NCBI GenBank assembly: GCA_017959625.1
Contig: JAGDAG010000027.1
Location: forward strand, 1-7,915
Direction of reading: 5' to 3'
From: Abditibacteriota bacterium
GTDB lineage: Bacteria; Armatimonadota; UBA5829
Length of the DNA: 7,915 nt
How positions within the stretch are numbered: position 1 is the stretch's first letter; each line of letters begins with the position of its first letter. Below, piece by piece: positions 5,340 to 7,915 of this stretch. Made by a program: the position numbers and the translations under genes. A model generated the notes under the pieces. That model had not been told where the DNA came from. It saw only the letters and a list, made by a program, of their open reading frames with translations, and did no database searches.

Positions 5340-7142
5340 ATGTCTGACCTGATAAAAAAACTGCTGAGCAAAAGAGCGCCCTTCGACGAAGGACGTTTTC
5401 TTGCGTATCCCGGCTATTTTTCGGGAACGGTGAGCGCCGTCATATACGCTGCGGAGCTGTATCTGCTGGTGCTGCAGAAGGACGGGGGCGCCGGCATGGC
5501 GGGCCCCCTGGGGCTTTTTATCGCCCTGGGGTTCATCGGCGCGGCCCTGCTGTGTTTTCTTATCACCAACGCTTATCCCGATGGCGGCAGCTGCTACGGC
5601 ATAGTTTCAAAAAGCTTTTCCCACCCCGGCTGGGCGGCCTTTGCCACGGTGAGCATGCTGTGGGGCTATATAGCGGCCCTGGCCGTTTCGGTGTCCTGCA
5701 GCGTTATGCTGCTGGGCTGCGTTTTTCCCGCCGTGAACGGCAGCGGAGGCCTTTGGTCCGCCCTGCTGGTGCTGCTTCTGATGTTCTCCAACCTGCGGGG
5801 AGGAAGGATATTGCGGTTCGTCCTTTCCTGCGGAGCGTATCTGTTTTTTGCCCTGAGCATACTTCTGCTGCTGACGGGCGTAGTGTTCAACAACTCCCAG
5901 CCCGGGGCGCTGTATTCTCTTTCCCACACATATCTTCTTTACGGCGGCGCCCACGTAGCCTTCAAATCTTTTATTTTCGGCTTCGCCTCTCTTTCGGGCA
6001 TATTGTTCGTCACGGAACGCAGCGGGCTGTCCGGGGGCGGCCCGGCTCCCGCAACGGCCCTTTCCGCATCGTCGCTGATGACCCTGGGGCTGTTTCTGGG
6101 CTTTTCGCTGCTGATGGCCCACGCCGGCATACTGCCCGGCTCCGGCAAAGCGGCCCTGGCCCTGCTGTGCGCCGGATATATGGGCGACGGCTTTTTCTGC
6201 TCGCTTTTCATCGTGTCGGCGGCCCTCATACTTCTTTCTGCCGCCAACTGCTGCTTCCGGGATTTCCCCCGGCTGGTGGCGGTGATGGCAGAAGGGCAGC
6301 TGGCCCCCAGGCAGATGCGGAACCCGGGCCTGGCGCAGACCTATTCCAACGGCATCGGCCTCCTTGCCGCCGCGGCGTGCCTGGGAGTTTTGATCCTGCG
6401 GGGCAATATTTATTTTATGCTGCCTTTCCTGGCCGTGTTCCAGTTTTCTGCCTTCGCCCTTATGCTGCTTTCGGTGGGAGTGAAGTATTTTCACGAAAAA
6501 AAGCCCCTGTTTTTTGCCCTTTCCGTTGCCGGAGCGGTGGTGATATCGGCTCTGGCCCTGGAATTCGTGCTGATAGGGGCGGGGCACGGCACCGTTTCCG
6601 CCCTGCTTATGGCGACGGTGTGCGCCGTGGTGAGCTGCAGGATAAAAAGGCATTACGCCGACCTGGCCAACGAACTGAGGCTGCGGGACGACGAAACTCT
6701 GGAACCCCGGCCCTATAAGACCACGGCCCTGATACTCACCTCGGGGATACACAGGGGCGTGCTGCCCGCCATCAGCTATGCAAAAAGCATCTCCGGCGAT
6801 ACCCGGGCCCTTTTCATCGCCACGGACGAACGGGAGACCCGGGGCATAAAGGAGCATTGGGAAAAATACGCCATGGGCATTCCCCTGGTGATAATGGATT
6901 CCCCCACAAAAAACATAGTGGGCCCCGTGCTGAAATACGTGCGGGAGGCCCGGCGGGAGCGCCCGGGATACATCATCAACGTGATAATACCCGAAATAGT
7001 GTTCCGCAGCAATTTTTCAAAGCTTTTGCACAACAAGGTGGCTTTGGTGCTGCGCCTCATACTTTCGTTTCAGAAGGACGTTATAGTGACCCACGTTTCG
7101 TACTATCCCGCCATGGAAAGCAAAGGAGAAAAAAATGAATAA
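5340..7142 (+). CDS. KimA-like APC-superfamily permease with C-terminal cytoplasmic domain
   Basis: This 600-residue membrane protein has about 12 hydrophobic segments (about 20-435), then a soluble domain from about 440. Length, layout and motifs resemble KimA, the KUP-type K+/H+ symporter of Bacillus subtilis (607 residues). Shared marks are YPDGGSCYGIVSK (79-91; KimA YPQGGGAYIVSK), NLRG (151-154), ANCCFRDFPRL (302-312), YSNGI (335-339), and a C-terminal domain with SGIHRGVLPAISYAKSIS and LLHN (562-565). In KimA this USP-like domain binds c-di-AMP. Against KimA recalled from memory, D36, D117, T121 and E233 become G29, G109, A113 and L222, while Y43 and Y118 are kept (Y36, Y110). The ion site is therefore altered and the substrate uncertain. 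No in-frame start exists upstream of ATG 5340 and no clear ribosome site precedes it. It overlaps mazG by 8 bases. It could also be described as a general amino-acid-permease-superfamily protein. Confidence 0.82.
   Translation: MSDLIKKLLSKRAPFDEGRFLAYPGYFSGTVSAVIYAAELYLLVLQKDGGAGMAGPLGLFIALGFIGAALLCFLITNAYPDGGSCYGIVSKSFSHPGWAAFATVSMLWGYIAALAVSVSCSVMLLGCVFPAVNGSGGLWSALLVLLLMFSNLRGGRILRFVLSCGAYLFFALSILLLLTGVVFNNSQPGALYSLSHTYLLYGGAHVAFKSFIFGFASLSGILFVTERSGLSGGGPAPATALSASSLMTLGLFLGFSLLMAHAGILPGSGKAALALLCAGYMGDGFFCSLFIVSAALILLSAANCCFRDFPRLVAVMAEGQLAPRQMRNPGLAQTYSNGIGLLAAAACLGVLILRGNIYFMLPFLAVFQFSAFALMLLSVGVKYFHEKKPLFFALSVAGAVVISALALEFVLIGAGHGTVSALLMATVCAVVSCRIKRHYADLANELRLRDDETLEPRPYKTTALILTSGIHRGVLPAISYAKSISGDTRALFIATDERETRGIKEHWEKYAMGIPLVIMDSPTKNIVGPVLKYVREARRERPGYIINVIIPEIVFRSNFSKLLHNKVALVLRLILSFQKDVIVTHVSYYPAMESKGEKNE
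7125..7128 (+). promoter_or_regulatory. Shine-Dalgarno site of mazG
   Basis: GGAG, within AAAGGAG, lies 6 A residues before ATG 7135 and inside the end of the permease gene. It supports the 7135 start and coupled translation. Confidence 0.75.
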
Positions 7143-7915
7143 AGAATATAACAGGCTCCTTGAGGTGGTGGCCGCCCTCAGGGCCCCCGGAGGCTGCCCC
7201 TGGGACAGACAGCAGACCCACAAAAGCATGACTGGAGAGCTGACGGAAGAAGCCTACGAGTTTATAGAGGCTGTGGAAAATGACGACCCCCGCGCCCAGA
7301 TGGACGAGCTGGGAGACGTGCTGCTGCAGGTGGTGATGCACGCCCAGATAGGCAAAGAAGAGGGCGCCTACGACATGGAGCAGGTGTGCGGACATCTGGC
7401 GGACAAGCTGGTGCACCGCCATCCCCACGTTTTCGGCGACGTGAAGGTTTCGGACGTGGACGAGGTGTGGGCCAACTGGGAAGTCCTCAAAAAGCAGGAA
7501 AAAGGCTACGGCGGCCGCAAGTCGGCGCTGGACGGCATCCCCTCTACCTTTCCCGCCCTGATGAAAGGCAGAAAGCTGTGCAAGCGCGCCGCCAAAACCG
7601 GCTTTGACTGGCCCGACGCAAAAAGCGTTTTCGGCAAGCTGGACGAGGAGACCGGCGAGCTGAGAGAGGCCATGGAGGAGGGCGACCCGGACCACGTAAG
7701 GGAAGAGCTGGGAGACGTACTGTTCGTGCTGTGCGCCCTGGCCAACAAGCTGAACACAGACCCCGAGCTGGCGCTGCAGGAAGCCAACGCCAAATTCGAA
7801 CGCCGCTTCAGAGCCATGGAGACCGCTATCACCGAGGGCGGCAGAGAACTGAAGGACTGCAGCCTGGAGGAAATGGACGCCGTGTGGGACATGGTAAAGG
7901 AAGAAGAGAAAAAGC
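7135..7915 (+). CDS. mazG: MazG nucleoside triphosphate pyrophosphohydrolase (3' end cut by window)
   Basis: MazG hydrolyses NTPs and dNTPs to the monophosphate and pyrophosphate in the cytoplasm; in E. coli it also lowers ppGpp during starvation. The frame is open for 260 codons and leaves the window without a stop. E. coli MazG is about 263 residues, so only a few are likely missing. The N-terminal signature GGCPWDRQQTHKSM (19-32) is present. The two metal-binding EExxE...ExxD sets are complete: E38-E42 with E58/D61 (EEAYE, ELGD), and E171-E175 with E191/D194 (EETGE, ELGD). RHPHVFGD and the TGFDWPDA linker before the second domain are also typical. The 8-base overlap (ATGAATAA) with the permease gene and the GGAG site put the two in one transcription unit, coupling a housekeeping or stress enzyme to a transporter. 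Confidence 0.95.
   Translation, partial: MNKEYNRLLEVVAALRAPGGCPWDRQQTHKSMTGELTEEAYEFIEAVENDDPRAQMDELGDVLLQVVMHAQIGKEEGAYDMEQVCGHLADKLVHRHPHVFGDVKVSDVDEVWANWEVLKKQEKGYGGRKSALDGIPSTFPALMKGRKLCKRAAKTGFDWPDAKSVFGKLDEETGELREAMEEGDPDHVREELGDVLFVLCALANKLNTDPELALQEANAKFERRFRAMETAITEGGRELKDCSLEEMDAVWDMVKEEEKK

Noticed and set aside
5607..6857. Long open frame (416 codons) on the - strand across the permease gene
   Set aside because: Same cause: in-register antisense of a real gene poor in TTA, CTA and TCA. Its Gln/Gly/His/Arg-rich product has no recognisable domain.

Overview
The window reads as ordinary chromosomal DNA from a diderm (outer-membrane-bearing) bacterium. The evidence is a TolC-type outer-membrane channel, a periplasmic adaptor and an RND pump encoded together. 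By eye the DNA is GC-rich with mostly G/C third positions, but Ile ATA is used freely. The Leu codons TTA and CTA and the Ser codon TCA are almost absent: none occurs in frame from 316 to 4854. I cannot name the genus. All genes are on the + strand and tightly packed. I found no RNA gene, IS element, CRISPR array or long repeat.

Region 1 (1-5309) is a tripartite efflux operon in the order outer-membrane channel (3' end only), membrane-anchored adaptor, RND transporter. The channel and adaptor genes overlap by 8 bases. Adaptor and transporter are 9 bases apart, with a GGAG ribosome site overlapping the adaptor stop codon. A strong rho-independent terminator closes the unit at 5273-5309. The transporter gene has an in-frame TAG at 4552-4554, and the reading frame continues unshifted to TAA at 5263-5265 with strongly conserved sequence after the break. 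The 926-residue upstream product has transmembrane segments 1-7 and both porter domains. The 232-residue downstream product has segments 8-12, including the proton-relay lysine. Neither half alone should pump. The transporter also has two extra hydrophobic segments just after TM7.

Region 2 (5310-7915) holds a 600-residue APC-superfamily permease resembling the KimA potassium importer, with a C-terminal cytoplasmic domain. It overlaps by 8 bases a mazG nucleotide pyrophosphohydrolase gene that runs to the window edge. The permease keeps the KimA scaffold, but residues aligned to KimA's ion-site acids are Gly or Leu, so potassium transport should not be assumed.

The most notable points are the TAG inside an otherwise intact RND gene, the extra membrane hairpin in that pump, and the altered ion site of the KimA-like protein coupled to mazG. 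Comparisons with AcrB, AcrA and KimA were made from memory, without alignment software.
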